Shown in pieces: positions 1 to 13,810 of a DNA stretch of 64,000 bases. Source of the stretch: Cinnamomum chago (lineage: Eukaryota; Streptophyta; Magnoliopsida; Laurales; Lauraceae); the NCBI GenBank assembly GCA_038049695.1, contig CP142458.1, positions 58,623,501-58,687,500 on the forward strand, read 5' to 3'. The translations under genes were made by a program, and so were the position numbers. The notes under the pieces were generated by a model. It searched no databases and was not told the DNA's origin. It was given only the letters and a program-made list of their open reading frames with translations. Each line of letters opens with the position of its first letter. Position 1 is the first letter of the stretch.

Positions 1-535
1 ACTGATAGTCAAGATAATTTCAAACAGGCAATGAATATGTTATTAACAGATACTTCGAAATAGGCAGTGTATCTTTTACTTAATTTTTGTGTAAAATTCA
101 ACCAGTAGAAGTAAAGGAAATGCTCTTAGCCAAATATTACCCACTTTGGTGGTTGGTCAGACTTATTGAAAATCTGAACTGCTTAAAATGAACGGCCTCA
201 GTGTCTATGGGATTTCTTCAAAAAGTTGTATTCTTAACGGGAGGGATTTTTTTGGAAAGGTTACTGTGTATATATTTCCAAAAGAACAAAAACAAATTAC
301 AGAGAATTGGCATGGAAAGTTTTAACTCATTTTGGAAAAACCCCACAGAAAATTTCTCTTCAGAATAGATACACATTCCAGCAAATCGAATTTTTCACTT
401 GCTTTGAACTATCTGATCAAAGGAGTAGTTGTGGGGGGTAGGTTTCGGGCAGCTGCAGTGAAAGTTGAAACTTTTAGATATATCTGAATTGCTCCAGGGA
501 ATCCTAAGAATTTCTTGCCAATGTTTTGAATTACC
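1..535. other. AT-rich spacer, no gene seen
   Basis: Low-complexity AT-rich sequence. The short open frames have no recognisable protein similarity. Nothing else stands out before the inverted-repeat element that follows. Confidence 0.6.
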
Positions 536-995
536 CTTAAGCCTATTTCTTTACTGGAATTTAAGACTAGAATTTGGAAGGTTGAGGTTTTTTGAACATG
601 ATGTGACATCTTGTCCCCTGGTATTTAAAATTCAGTGTTTCTTTCATTAGAGTTTCAAATTCCAACCACCCAAAAGATCTTTTGGAATTCTTGGAATTCC
701 ACTCTCTATACCATTTGTTGGAATTTCAAATCCTCCATCAAACAGAGGGATTTGGAATTCAACCTAATGAGACAACTTTTAGAGAATTTGAAATTCTCCC
801 ATGTATGAATTCTTAGAATTCTGATAAAAAAAGGGGATTCTAAGAATTCAAAATGGTCTTTTAGGTGGTTGGAATTTGAAATTCTAATGAAAGAAACATA
901 GCATTTTCAGGAGACAAGATGTCACATCATGCCCCAAAAATCCCAACCTCCCAAATTCTAATCATAAATTCCGGTAAAGAAAAAGATGCTTTTGT
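536..995. mobile_element. Inverted-repeat (MITE-like) element
   Basis: The left arm (about 536-700) and right arm (about 830-995) are imperfect reverse complements. Matching blocks include a GATGTGACATCTTGTC stretch near 600 and its complement near 915, the CAAATTCCAACCACC block near 656 and its complement near 866, and a CTTTACTGGAATTTA block near 550 matched near 975. The spacer holds a second small hairpin built on GAATTCTTAGAATTC. No ORF longer than about 65 codons is present. Arm length and absence of coding sequence suggest a non-autonomous DNA transposon. I could not define terminal duplications, so the edges are approximate. Confidence 0.65.
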
Positions 996-1365
996 TTCTT
1001 TCCTGCCAAACATTCCAGACAAAACAAGGAAAAAAAAAGCTTAGCTATAGTCAAGTTACCCTATTTGCTTAAGTCACACCTGCAAATGAAATTCTGGAGT
1101 GTATCTTCAATAGAGCTGCTTCTTGTATAGGAGTGATGCCAAATTTCAAACTGAGGGTCTCCCTTGAGTTGTAGTTGTAGGAGCATCTAAGGAATAGGTG
1201 ATCTGTATCTTCAGGCTCCAGAAACTTTTATCTTTGATGTACTTTTTTTGCTAAGTTGCAAATTGAATTAATAAGAGTAGAAAAAGGAAACAACAGCCCA
1301 AACAGGCAAAAGAGAAGAAAAGCCAAAGCAAAAGCAGAAACAGCAGCACACTAACTTAAAGAAGA

Positions 1366-1640
1366 TTAGTGCTGATTACATAGGAGGGAAAAAGAATCTA
1401 AAATATGACTTGAGAAGGGAGAAGATAATTTGCCAAGAGCAAGGGAAGCATCCTCCAAGAAGAATTTAAAAGCAGTGTCCAGAGAGGGTACCTTATTGTA
1501 CTTAGAATAAGCCCAATTGATCCAAACTGATTTCCTCCTGGTCACTAGTTTCCAAAATTGCCTTGGCAGAGCAGCTTCTACAATTTCCCCAACAGGTTTG
1601 ATTCCCAGGCCCATGATAAACATGATCTTATGCATTATTA
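1366..1640 (-). pseudogene. LINE (L1-type) ORF2 C-terminal fragment
   Basis: The minus-strand frame contains GLGIKPVGEIVEAALPRQFW followed by a Trp-rich stretch ending WINWAYSKYNK. Plant L1 ORF2 proteins have this pattern just after the reverse transcriptase domain (GLGI, then W and WV.W..YLKG-like blocks before the zf-RVT region). Only about 50 residues match; the reading frame then drifts and the remaining RT and endonuclease are absent, so this is a dead fragment. Recognition is by motif only. Confidence 0.5.
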
Positions 1641-2239
1641 ATCATGTTATTCATCATATGGTTAAATCCTTTGGTTGGGACAACTCCTATTGGTGTGAAA
1701 TTGGGAGGGATCCTATACATGGTGTTGTGAGCAGCTCGGGTTTCAAAGGATTTAATCACACATCTTTTATTGGAGTGAAATTTTACCCGAGATAAAATAA
1801 GGTGGAACAGTTGACTTTGAACTTTTTGGGCTTCGAAGTGGGCTCCATTGACGAGCTTATGGAGCTGTGCTTAAAGATTTCTCTCTTAGAGGATTCAGAT
1901 CCATGTTGTAAACGCGGGTGATCGAATGTGTATTCGGCTACACATTAAACTGGATGTGAACTCCATTATCAATCATGTCCGCGAAAAATGTCTAATTTTA
2001 AAATTGCTGACATAGGGTCCTATGCTTTGCCTAATTAGATTCTGTTAAAGGGCAGCAAAGCATGACCCAACCCACTAACCTAACCCAAATTCAACTTGAT
2101 AAGGTATGTTTCAGGTTGGCTCATTTTTGGGGTTGAGTCTGGTTTACATGATTGTTCCAATTAATAAAAGGAATTTAACTATGCAGGTTAAGTACATTGT
2201 AATTTATCTTGAATTTTACCAGCAAAGTGCTAGTGCTCT

Positions 2240-2400
2240 AACTCTTGGTAAAATTCTATTCAATGCTTTTGTTTGACATATGTGGGCTGAGAGGAATTGC
2301 AGGATTTTCCCGGCAAAGACACACTCTAGTTCAGCTACCATGCATAAAATCATTCAAATGACTACATCCAAAATTCTCTATCTTGGCATTGGTTTACCAA
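2240..2400 (+). pseudogene. LINE C-terminal (zf-RVT tail) scrap
   Basis: A plus-strand frame with one stop reads HMWAERNCRIF followed by a short helical stretch with KIIQM. The pattern 'W.ERN.RIF' marks the end of the zf-RVT region of plant LINE ORF2 proteins. It lies about 600 bp from the oppositely oriented LINE fragment at 1366-1640, so the two probably come from separate or rearranged insertions. Confidence 0.4.
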
Positions 2401-2849
2401 CTAGCATCCAATGTCACTAGAATGTACCACTAAATGCAAATGCACACTATTCACCGTGCCATTACTCGAACTCGTCAGGGTCTAGTTGGTATTCTGTGAA
2501 GGGATCTTCAGCAACCAATAAAGGGGCGAATAGAGCAGGTTCTGAACTATTATGAAGGGATTTTTCGCATCTTGCATATTGTACCAAACAATGTCTCATC
2601 CATTACTATTGAAACGGAAAAATCTATTCAGCAATCTCTTCTCAATCCATAAAAATCTGAATGGCTCATGCGATTCCAGGCTAGGAGAATCCATATGGAG
2701 ATCAAAATATTCGGGCAGGTGCATTTTACTTTGTTACACCCCCAAACAGTGTGGTTCAGCAAGTTCATCAATAGAAATTCTGGTACAAACTCCAAGGGAT
2801 GTAAATAATATTGAGCAGTTATATAACTCATTATGTGTGTAGGATTTTT

Positions 2850-5800
2850 TCATGCGTTTTCTTTTTTAGTCATTTTTTAAGCTTGAATTTGTTCATTTGA
2901 TTTGTTTCTTATGGGGTATGCGCCATTGGGAGTGTCTAATAACCAAGTTGGTTCCTTTTAGACCTCCCTTTCTGTAAATTATTATTTTAGAAAATGAAAA
3001 ATTAATTTATTCTTAAAAAAAAAAGATAAAAAAGAAAAATGACATTCTAACCCAATTAAATGCACTATGACTTGCCAAATAAAACCAAGCAGAACCCTTC
3101 CTGTTAACTAAAAGGGTTTGGGTTGACTCTTAGAATTGCTGCATTTGGTTCAAGCTGCATCTTCAAATCAACTAATAAATTAATGAGGTAGGTTTGACTT
3201 GAGCCTATACATGCTACAGCAAACCATAGCCCAGCCGATAAATTCCATGCGTTTAACATCATAACCAAGTGAAAAGGCAAGCGAGACCACGTTTGTGTGG
3301 CACGGGAGGGAAACCGGATTCATGAGAAGCTATTTTGTGTTTCAAACGAGAACCAAGTCTGGCCGCATGGGAAATGGTTTTTCATGGAATTACAAGAAAG
3401 TTACTTCATTTTTTTTGCTTTTCCTCACTAAAATGTGGTTGCATGTGAATTTTAGTGTAGGCTGAAAAACCATTTCTACTTTCTATGGTTCTGCCATGGA
3501 AAAGTGGTCTGCAAAATTCGAAATGAGTTACAATTGACGAGAAACGGAGGCTTTTTCATTAATAAAGAAGCTCTAGAAAATCAGGATCTAAACAACTGTC
3601 TTGAAAGTTGGTGGTGCCAATTTCTATTTGTCACATTCTTCACCTCCTAGCTATCATAAAAGCTCACCATTGGATAAAAAATTACTCCCATAGCCGATTT
3701 TGTGTCAAAATATGTACTTTGACGAGAGTGATATCGTTTATCCTTGAATTGAAACAGCTTAGACGATATGATTTACGGACAAGATCTAATCTGATCTATG
3801 CATTGATTAAATCCGATGATGTATGATGCTTTCATCATTGCATCGGCATGAGGCTCACCTGTTAAAAATTTAAAGAGATTTTTCCCTATTTAGAGATGAC
3901 TTTTTCCTCCACCTTACCAAAATTTGAATATTTTTCCCCTAGCTACAATTAAAACATTTTAGGACTAAAATACTCATAATGTAGGTTATAACATAATAAA
4001 AATGTATTCTTGTAAATAGGTTGGGATTTGGTTAATAAAAGCATTCAAACTTGTATTATTGCATTTGTCAGTTGAAAATGCAATGGTGTAAATATGTTTG
4101 GATGAAAATATATATCATTATTCTATAATTGAGAAGTGGTGATCTAATATGCATTTTTTTTATGTTCTTTTAGATCTTAGGGAATGTTTGGATGGATATG
4201 TACAGAAATTTTTCTAGATTTAAATACTAGAAAAATTATTTCAATATTATTGTTGTTTGGGAATTTCTAAAACATTCAATAGACTTTGAACTAAGCAGTT
4301 TAACAATTATCCCATATAATAATACACGCTAAATTCAAGATTGACCCTAATTTTCAAATGAAGGAAATGATCAATAACTTTATAATTTTTTCTCAATATT
4401 TTTTTTAAATGACAAGATGACGACACTATTTTCTAGGAATTCAATTAAATGAAAAAAAAATCTCCAATTATATTTTTCAGATAAGGAATCCATGATAAAA
4501 TGGGTTTCTTTGATTTTGTCGGAATTATATGCATGCAAACAAACATGTTATAAATTCTTAAGAGAAGGGATTTTATGGTAAAATAAGTTCCTTTGAATTT
4601 GTAAGAGTTTAGTTTCATGTGAACAAATAGATCATATATTTCATGGCAGCATGAGTTCTTTTGAATTCTTAGAAATTCAAATCCACACTAATAGATCATA
4701 TTTTAACAATAATGAATTTATTTCTTTAAAATATATGATAATTCAATTCCTTGCAAATAAGTAAGCCATGTTATATTTTCGAGCTAAGATTTTAGTGGTC
4801 AAGTGGTTCTATAGAATTTCTGAGAACTATTTTGATGCAATAAAATCAGCCCTAATCAAGACAAGCAACTAAAGTTTCATGAGCCTTTTATCCTTACTAT
4901 CTATCAATTAGTGTGATTTTTGTATTAGGACCCATAAAATGTACTGATCATATAAGAAAGACCAATTTGTATAAAAAAGAAGAAGGAGATATAATTAATT
5001 TTTCCTATTTGAGCCCCACCTTTCATTGTTTAAAGTTTTGATCATATGAACAACCACTCCAAATATATTCATTGTATCGTATTTTACTTTAATAGGTAAA
5101 AGTGGATTGTACACATAGAGGTGAGCCACACAAGGTGCAATGACCAAATTTTTGATAAAGAAAGAGAAAAATAGAAATCATACTAAGATGGAAAAAAAAA
5201 AGAGTAAAAATCAAGAAATGAAGATGCCTCAATAAAAGGTTTGCGTAGTTTTGACATTTCCCCTGTCATTGAGAAGGTGTAGGGAAAATTAGAGTTTTTG
5301 GGAAGGTAGAAGGAAAACTCATATCTAAAGGTAAGCTATAGGGGAAAACCTCAAATCTAAATAACCCATCGAAATAAATTAAATGCTTTCCTCTTGTGGG
5401 ACTTTCCACCTAATTTCACTCTCATAGAAGATGGGCTCGCGATTAGAATGATCATATATAGAACACATGGACTTTTTTTAGTCTTTATATTCAAGTGTTA
5501 TTATAAATGATCAATTTAACACTGGTCACAAAAAATATTAGGGAGGATTTTCCATATTCAATACAAGATACATTTATTATGAGAAGTTTAGAATTTAAAT
5601 AGGTGGGCTCCACCTCACACATGAACTTTTTGTAATATTTTGTTGAAGTATTACTATAACTAATCTATTTTACTAGATGACCATTTCTTCTATGTCAACT
5701 TTCCTCGTTGACATAGAACACAACCATGTTTGAGTTTATAAAATTTAAGATGCAATGAGATTGAATCGGGATCCTTTGACGCTTTTGACTACGGTCACAA

Positions 5801-6749
5801 TGGGGAAAAGCCTCAGGATCGGAGTATGTGAAAAGTTTGGATTGTTTTATGGCCACATTCTCCTGCATGTACACTGACATGCTTCATTGTCCATGGGGAC
5901 CAACATTTAGGAAAATTTAGAAAATGACAACATCTCATTTATTTAGAGTAATAAAACTTACCAGGGAATGTGACGCCTTGAAAACTGAATAACTTAAATC
6001 CTAAATTTCCCAGTGTGAATTTGAAATTCACATTGTGAGAATAGGTCAAATCATTTGCTACAAAATATAGATATTATACTTTCTATTTTGGTTCAACTAA
6101 GTCTTTCCATTTCTAATCATTGTTAAGAAAGAGTAAAACAAAACTAAAAAATTCATGAGTTCCTTAAGATAGAGTAAAATAAAAAGAGGAAGTCTTAAAC
6201 ATAATGGGGTCTTGATGAGCACACCAAATTATCATGAAGGTATCATTAATTTAAATCATATAAATACACAGAATTTCATGAAATCCGGTTACTTCCATTA
6301 AATAATTATTTCAGAATAAATATGGGTTTGGGTCTTACATCACATGAGTAAATGACTACATCCAATGGTATTAGATGTACTTGGATGTTTTTTCAAAAAC
6401 TTCTAAAAATCAATAAAGATTTAAGACATGAAACTAAATGTATGGATGCTTATCATTAATACAAGAACATTAAATGGTTCAGATCATGATTTTTTTTTTG
6501 TGCGTGTGATAAAAACAGCTCATGAATTGGGGGACCACAAAAGTGAAAAAAAAAACTGATTTATAGGTTGGGACTTTTCTACAAATTACTAAAGATCTAT
6601 GAATATTTAAGATAAATTAGTTTTGAGGTCTTGGGTGTTAGTTCAATAAACAAAGTGACCAATTAGGATTACACATATGGGATAGTATGGGATAGAGTTA
6701 ATGATAAGGATTACACATGTGGGGCACCTATAGGATTGTGAAAAAATAT
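2850..6749. other. AT-rich intergenic stretch, no gene seen
   Basis: About 3.9 kb of AT-rich sequence. All open frames are short and show no family resemblance. Scattered 'GGAATGTTTGGATGG'-like text (near 4190) recalls ends of small DNA transposons, but I found no matching partner end. Confidence 0.6.
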
Positions 6750-7018
6750 TTAAGGGTGTTTGATGGGGCCCACAAGAATGCAAATACAATAGCGATTTGT
6801 ATTAGTGCATTATGCAAGAGAGGTGTGTGAATGGTTTTCATACCTCTTTAGGTGTGAGAATTTTGTTATATATGTAAATGACCTTATTTGCAAATCATCT
6901 CCACACCTTATTTACAATTCCATGCTTAAATGAACGCACACAAACGTGCTAATATGTATATCATTACACATGTAAATCATTTACATATGTAAATGACCAC
7001 AAACAAATAACACCAAGT
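6750..7018. mobile_element. Possible MITE
   Basis: A block starting GGGTGTTTGATGGGG and ending CAAACAAATAACACC has loosely complementary ends and an AT-rich, noncoding interior with repeated CATTTACATATGTAAAT-type words. The end match is weak and no duplication was defined, so this is only a candidate. Confidence 0.3.
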
Positions 7019-9346
7019 TTTCTGTTATTTGGAAAATTTCCATCAACTCCATCCAGATATATGTGGCAAAATCTGTATCTTTGGGAAAACACCATTACAG
7101 GCATGCCTTGCTCTATCCTTTACTACGATATTTTTTATTTATTTTTGTATTATTTTACACAAACACTTGCTTCAGCAATAGGAATAAGTAGAGAGATGAA
7201 GGAGTTAGGGTTGAGGGAAGCCCAGGCTCAGCAATGGTGAGTTGGGAAAGATAGGATGGTTGGCAGGTATTGAAGGCATTTCATGTTCTGGGATCACATC
7301 AGAAAAAAATTGAAACAATGGATGGGAGTCATTAAAAAATTTAGAGGAATTTTAGATATTGTGATTTGCAGGGCCTTACTTTAAGAAGAATAGCAAAAAT
7401 GTAAACATTTTTTTTTTTTAACTTGCAAGTTTGCATTGATCCTCTTTAAGCTTCTAAACATGAAGTAAAAGAGATTGGGCAAAGTTACCCAAAAAAAATC
7501 TCAAAAGGTGAAAATCCATGCCAACGAGAATCATATACTCAAAGAGAATTAAGCTTTATGAAGACATGACCGCCATGGGCAAAAAAAGGTGCTGTTGCCT
7601 GGAGCAAAAAGCACCTAAGCAGCATATCCATGGTATAAACTGTAACCTTCTGGCATATGCCATTGCTCTATTCCTTATCCTTTCTCTCCTCTTGACGACT
7701 TGTGCTTATAAAGCTTGCTTGGTGCGCCATGGAAGAAGCCAAAGACCCCAAGTGCGGTGCAGCTATAGACTGGGTTTTGTAGGTGAACCAGTTGGAGGCT
7801 TCTCTCCTTTGGCAGGCTATAGATGAAGCCAATGTCCTCATTTTCACTCTTCTCTAATGGCCCGCCAAAGGAGAGTTGCCCTTCGACTTCTTCAGCTAAG
7901 CATTTCTTCAGTGCTTCGACTTTCATCCATAAGGTAAGGCAAAAAAAAAAAAAAACGAATGAATGACAAAAAACTCTATTTTTCTTCATGAACTCATGGT
8001 GTTCTTCCTTTACCTACAAAGTAAGAGCAGAAATGCACATTACATTAAAATGTATTATAATATGATAGGAAAACAGTTGGGGGCACTTGGCTTATAGTTC
8101 TACTTACGTCCTCTACAATAAGCTATGCCTTTTTAAATTTTAACCATTAGGCCTCATAAAAGCATTGGAGAATAGGGAACATAATTTAGAGATCATAGGA
8201 TATAGTTATAACATGAGCAATATAACTGTGAGCTATCGGTTTTGTACTTGGTGGTTGTGCACCGGTGACGACGGTGTGATCTATCCTAGTGGTGGGAATC
8301 ACAATAGGATCCTCAACCTGATCTGTTCTTTGATTAACACAACCCTAGGATCAGCCATGATCCTGACAAGATTAGATTTCTCAGTCCTAGTTTATCCAAT
8401 TTTGACCATAAAACAAAATAACATTAGTTTTAGTGCAACTAGAAGACAAAAATGGCTTGAAAGCCATAAGCAGTCCAACAAGAAGTGCCCCATTTTCCCT
8501 CTTTTCTTAGATATAGTAATGTAGAAATGTCAACCCTTAAGCTGTGATTCTTTTTTTTTTTTTTTTATGTTCTGTATAAAGGGAAGTGTGTCTCCCAAAT
8601 AGATCTCTATGCATGTATATGGTTGTCTCCATATTGCATGGACTCATGGTTATCCATTGCCATGAGTCTCAAATGTCACATTTAGCTTTTGTCATGTGCT
8701 TCAGCCGCACGCAGATGAAATGGAGATGAGAAACCAATAGAATGTAGTCACAAGTGTTCAGTTCCTTAGCACCTACAAACATGTTCATCTCTACATGATT
8801 GAGATTTCTGAAAATGCACTGGTGTCAATCTAATGAGAAACTACTTTCTTGTCCAATGTTAACACCGAACTGCTTTGGTATGAGAGGTTTTGAGATCATT
8901 TTCTCAACTTTTTTAGTTGTTTATGGAGTGTTGAGGAAATTAGGGGGATGTTCACATGTTGTGATTGAAGCAACACCTCTTATCCCAACAAAAAAAGGCT
9001 TTTATTTGGGAAGTAACAAGAAGCTCTATTTCATAGTCCCTCAGCTGTAACACAGCTGGTTGTGGACATGCAGTGTGCAAGTTTGAATCCCTAAAAAACT
9101 CTCTATTTAATATTTGAAGGAGCATGAGGATTACTCTCCAGCCCTTGAAGATTGAGATAAAGAGAAAAGAAGATACTCAAAAAAAGTATTTAGTTCATTA
9201 GGAAGAAATTGTGATACTTGAATTTCTTATTTGCTGAAACTAGCTATGCCATCAAGAACACCAAAACCAACTTCACAATTGCCTTCTATCATTATTTTCT
9301 TCATATTAATGTTCTTTTCGAATTTGTTACTTAATTGTTCAAATGC
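7019..9346. other. Intergenic stretch, no supported gene
   Basis: Contains an isolated 102-codon open frame at 7518-7826 with one hydrophobic segment, and other short frames. None has a recognisable domain, intron-exon context or homologous motif. No RNA gene was seen. Confidence 0.55.
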
Positions 9347-10465
<1,119 letters not shown>

Positions 10466-10575
10466 GCTAGGTTGGGCCACTGGCTGGGAGTGATAGTACT
10501 TCCCATATAGAGACCTGAGGATTGATTCCTGGGCATGTTTGTGATACCGAGGCGTGACCCCTACTCAACCATGAG
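10466..10575 (+). mobile_element. Possible SINE fragment
   Basis: GGTTGGGCCACTGGCTGGGA resembles an A-box-containing SINE head, and GAGGATTGATTCCTGGGC about 45 bp later resembles a B box. No poly(A) tail or duplication is evident, so this is tentative. Confidence 0.3.
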
Positions 10576-10980
10576 TGTGATGGTAAGGAACTAACATTTC
10601 TTTTTGGAAGACTCCTGCTAACGTCCATTTCCACCACTGTTGCAATCTGTTTGACCCACAAGGGGGAGTTGGCCATTTGTCCAAGAGGCGCTCATCCCTA
10701 TTCAGGTAACTTACTTTTAGCAAACAAAGTCGATTCTTCATCCAAATATGAACATCTCTTCCATTACAAAAATACTTCTACCCTTTAGTTTACAAATTTC
10801 ATCCAATCATGTTTTTTTAGAATTGAAAATGAGTCATGTCTTTTCTATGATTCGTCCATCCTGAGATTCAAAACCTGGATAAGGATTACTGGATTACCTT
10901 AAACCACATCTGATATATACAGTGGCGGACCTAGGATTTTAATTTTGAGTGGGGTGGACGATGGTCACAAGAAAAAGTCA

Positions 10981-11022
<42 letters not shown>
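10981..11022. repeat. (ATT)n microsatellite
   Basis: Fourteen consecutive ATT units. Confidence 0.97.
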
Positions 11023-11024
<2 letters not shown>

Positions 11025-12116
11025 TGTAATGTTAATATAAAGTACTCACACCCCGGCCTATTTTGTAAAGGAATCCTACTCCCAACAAGAGATTAGAATG
11101 TCAAATAATATCGCATAGCGCAATATGTGCTTTATCGCAGTGCCCTAAGATATCCCACAAACATCTCTACAGGATTTTAATAAACTTCAATCATAAATCG
11201 GCAAATGTCAAGTCTTAGGGTTGTTGTATGGGCAGAATTCAATATATATATATATATATTTCTTTAACTTATAATGAGAACAAGTATAATTGTCTACACT
11301 ATAAATATTGCTAGAAACCTAGAAACCATATTTGATTTTAGAAGCTCGACATTAATCAAACCATCAATAATCCAAAGTTCACATATAATTACTTAAGAAT
11401 TTCAATCGCAAAATAAGAAAAGAAGAACTATAAATTTTTTTCATATAACTCTAAAATGTAACTTTTATAATTTGATGCATTGGGTTGAAAAGATAACCAA
11501 TCTTGTGAGCAACTTTGTTACATCTTATAGAGATTAATTGTGATAGCATGGTGAAGGCATTGGAAGCAATACTCAAGGAGAAGGGGGAAAAGTGACCTTC
11601 CTGTTTCTCTTACAACCTCAAATGTAGTTAGTATAAAATGTACGACATTCTATAGTGAATTATGGAACAACTTGTCACAGTGCTTCCAAGGTCTTGGGAA
11701 GTAAAGAAAATGATAACAATATTGTGTATTCTATCACTTCCATTTTTGAAATAATATGGATCTATTGTAGGCACAATATCTCTTCCAGAGTTACTATAGT
11801 TAATTATCACACAATGCTTCCATCATTCATTTAGCTACTTTCTTCTACAAGATGATGATAAATGCAAATACCGCTTAGATCTTGAAACCTTTCTCTTCCC
11901 CATACGAGCTGTTTCCAATAAGACCAATTTCAAATTGCCAATACGATTGATGTTGCTGAACTTGGTGGAGATATTTAGGAATTGGGGTTTAGGTATTAAG
12001 ATTTAGGGAAAGGGGATTATGGTTGGGATTTAGGGATTGGAGTTTTTAGATTTAGGGGTTTGTTAGTAATTTTATTGGCTAATTCATAGGTTGGACAAAA
12101 CTCTGGGTCCATTGAG
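11023..12116. other. Spacer, no gene seen
   Basis: AT-rich DNA containing an AT dinucleotide run at 11242-11259 and a G-rich 'GATTTAGGG' word repeated near 11,990-12,060. No coding or RNA feature could be supported. Confidence 0.55.
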
Positions 12117-12222
12117 TTGTATTTTCTAATTTATTTTAGAATGGACTGTGGATGTGTCGCCGGAAGAGCTGAAGCGAAGAATAGAAGAAAAAAAAAACAG
12201 ACCGGGCGGAATTCCCCAGGCC

Positions 12223-12253
12223 CGATCGATCGGAGCCTCAGACCGATCGATCG
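12223..12253. repeat. Pair of CGATCGATCG palindromes
   Basis: Two exact CGATCGATCG copies start at 12223 and 12244, 21 bp apart. They belong to the wider series of palindrome pairs described under findings. Confidence 0.8.
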
Positions 12254-12350
12254 GTCAGAAAAAGGCTGTGAGGTCCCGCCCTGGGTGGGCCCTCTAATTA
12301 TTATTTTATAGACTATTTATTCCTAATTTATGCTAATTATTCGTTAATTA

Positions 12351-12407
12351 TGCTAATCTTTGCTAATCTCTACTAATCTCTACTAATCTTTGCTAATCTT
12401 GACTAAT
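12351..12407. repeat. 10-bp tandem repeat
   Basis: Five and a half units of TGCTAATCTT with single-base variants (TACTAATCTC, GACTAAT). Confidence 0.85.
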
Positions 12408-13461
12408 TATTATTTAATTGGGCTAATTAGGAGTTGATAGAGAGATTAGTTAGATTTCCTAAGTTAGTTAGATTAGCTTAATGGGTTAGTGTTTTTAATT
12501 AGTTGAGGTGTTGTGTTAATCCTAGGCTTTTGGTGTTAGTTAGACTCTTGGTTAAGTTTAATTAAGTGATTAGTGTGGGTTTAGTGCTAAGGGTGTTCCT
12601 CCTCTAGAAGCTTCCAGCTTAATGACCCCACTACCCCCAAACCCTAAACCTAATTCCATGAAAACCCTAGGGCTAATTTGGTCCCTAATCCCTTCACTAA
12701 ACCTATAAAATGGCTCTTATCCCAAAACCCCAAAACCCTAAGCTTAAGAGCAGCCCCCATCCCAAGAAAAATTCCCTCTCTCTCATTCCCCTCTTCTCCT
12801 CCTTATCCCTCAACTCTTCCCTACGTGAGCTACTGTTACCACTGGGCTGAGAAGACTCCTGCAGTCACTTCACCATCTTCTTCCTTTCCTATTTCATCCC
12901 CTCCAAGCCACTGATTTCTGCTGGAATTCTCCATTAAGGAGCTGCAGCTGCTATATCTCTTCTTCTCCTTCTTCCTTGCTGAGCTGGGACCATTCCAGTT
13001 GGGCTGGGACTGTCTTGAAGCTACTGCTGCTACAGCTGCTGCCATTTCTGCTGTGCATCTTCTTCTCTGTTGGGTGGAATTTCTCATTTCTAGCTCTCTT
13101 TCTCTCTACAAATCATTTCTCAATCTCAAAGGCAAGAGCTCATACTCCTAGCTTAGCACACATATGTTTATTTCTTGATTTCAGTAGCTTAATATCATGC
13201 TTGTGTTTAATTCAGTCTTAGAATACACCCTGGAGCTCTGTTTTTCTGTTTTGGATGAAAGGTCACTGATGGATGGGGGTTTTCACCCCCCCATTTGGAA
13301 GATCAGTGGGCCATAAGGTGATTAATGGATGGTTATTGAGTTATTTAATGATTAGAAGTGTTTGGGTGGAGTTTGGAAGTGATTGGAAGTGGTTTGGGCG
13401 AAAAAGGAGTCAAAACGGAGAAGTTGCAGAAATGCAACTGGGACTGAAATTTCAGTGGGCT

Positions 13462-13810
13462 CGGTTGACCGAGACCCCTCTCGGTCGACCGGCGACACTG
13501 CATTTTTGAAAAAGATATGTCTCAGTTAAATTTCTGCAGATTCGACCTGACTCGCCCGGGGACTCGCCCGAATGTATTCTCGGTCGACCGAGACCTGTCT
13601 GGGTCGACCGAGAACACTGAAAAATGGGAATTTTCAGCTCTCAGTTAGCTCTGTTCTGCAGACTGACTTTTCTGTTGTCTGGGTCGACTGGGACCTACCC
13701 TGGTCGACCGAGACTACTAAGATTTTGGGGAAAAATTGGCCCTCAGCCATTTTCTTGCAGAAAACCTATTCCAATTAGTTTGGTTGACCCGGCTTAGCCC
13801 AGGTTGACCC
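13462..13810. repeat. Four pairs of GGTCGACC-like sites, 20 bp apart
   Basis: Sites start at 13462/13482, 13581/13601, 13681/13701 and 13781/13801. Within each pair the spacing is exactly 20 bp, and the last three pairs are exactly 100 bp apart. The core is (C/G/T)GGTCGACCG or the variant GGTTGACC(C/G), most often followed by AGAC. Several copies are perfect palindromes. The sequence between pairs is unrelated. Confidence 0.85.

Noticed and set aside
7518..7826. 102-codon open frame with one hydrophobic segment
   Set aside because: No domain, no conserved motif and no gene context; a hydrophobic stretch alone is common by chance.
10920..10940. CAGTGGCGGACCTAGG, which resembles the end of some plant DNA transposons
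   Set aside because: No complementary second end or duplication was found, so an element cannot be supported.
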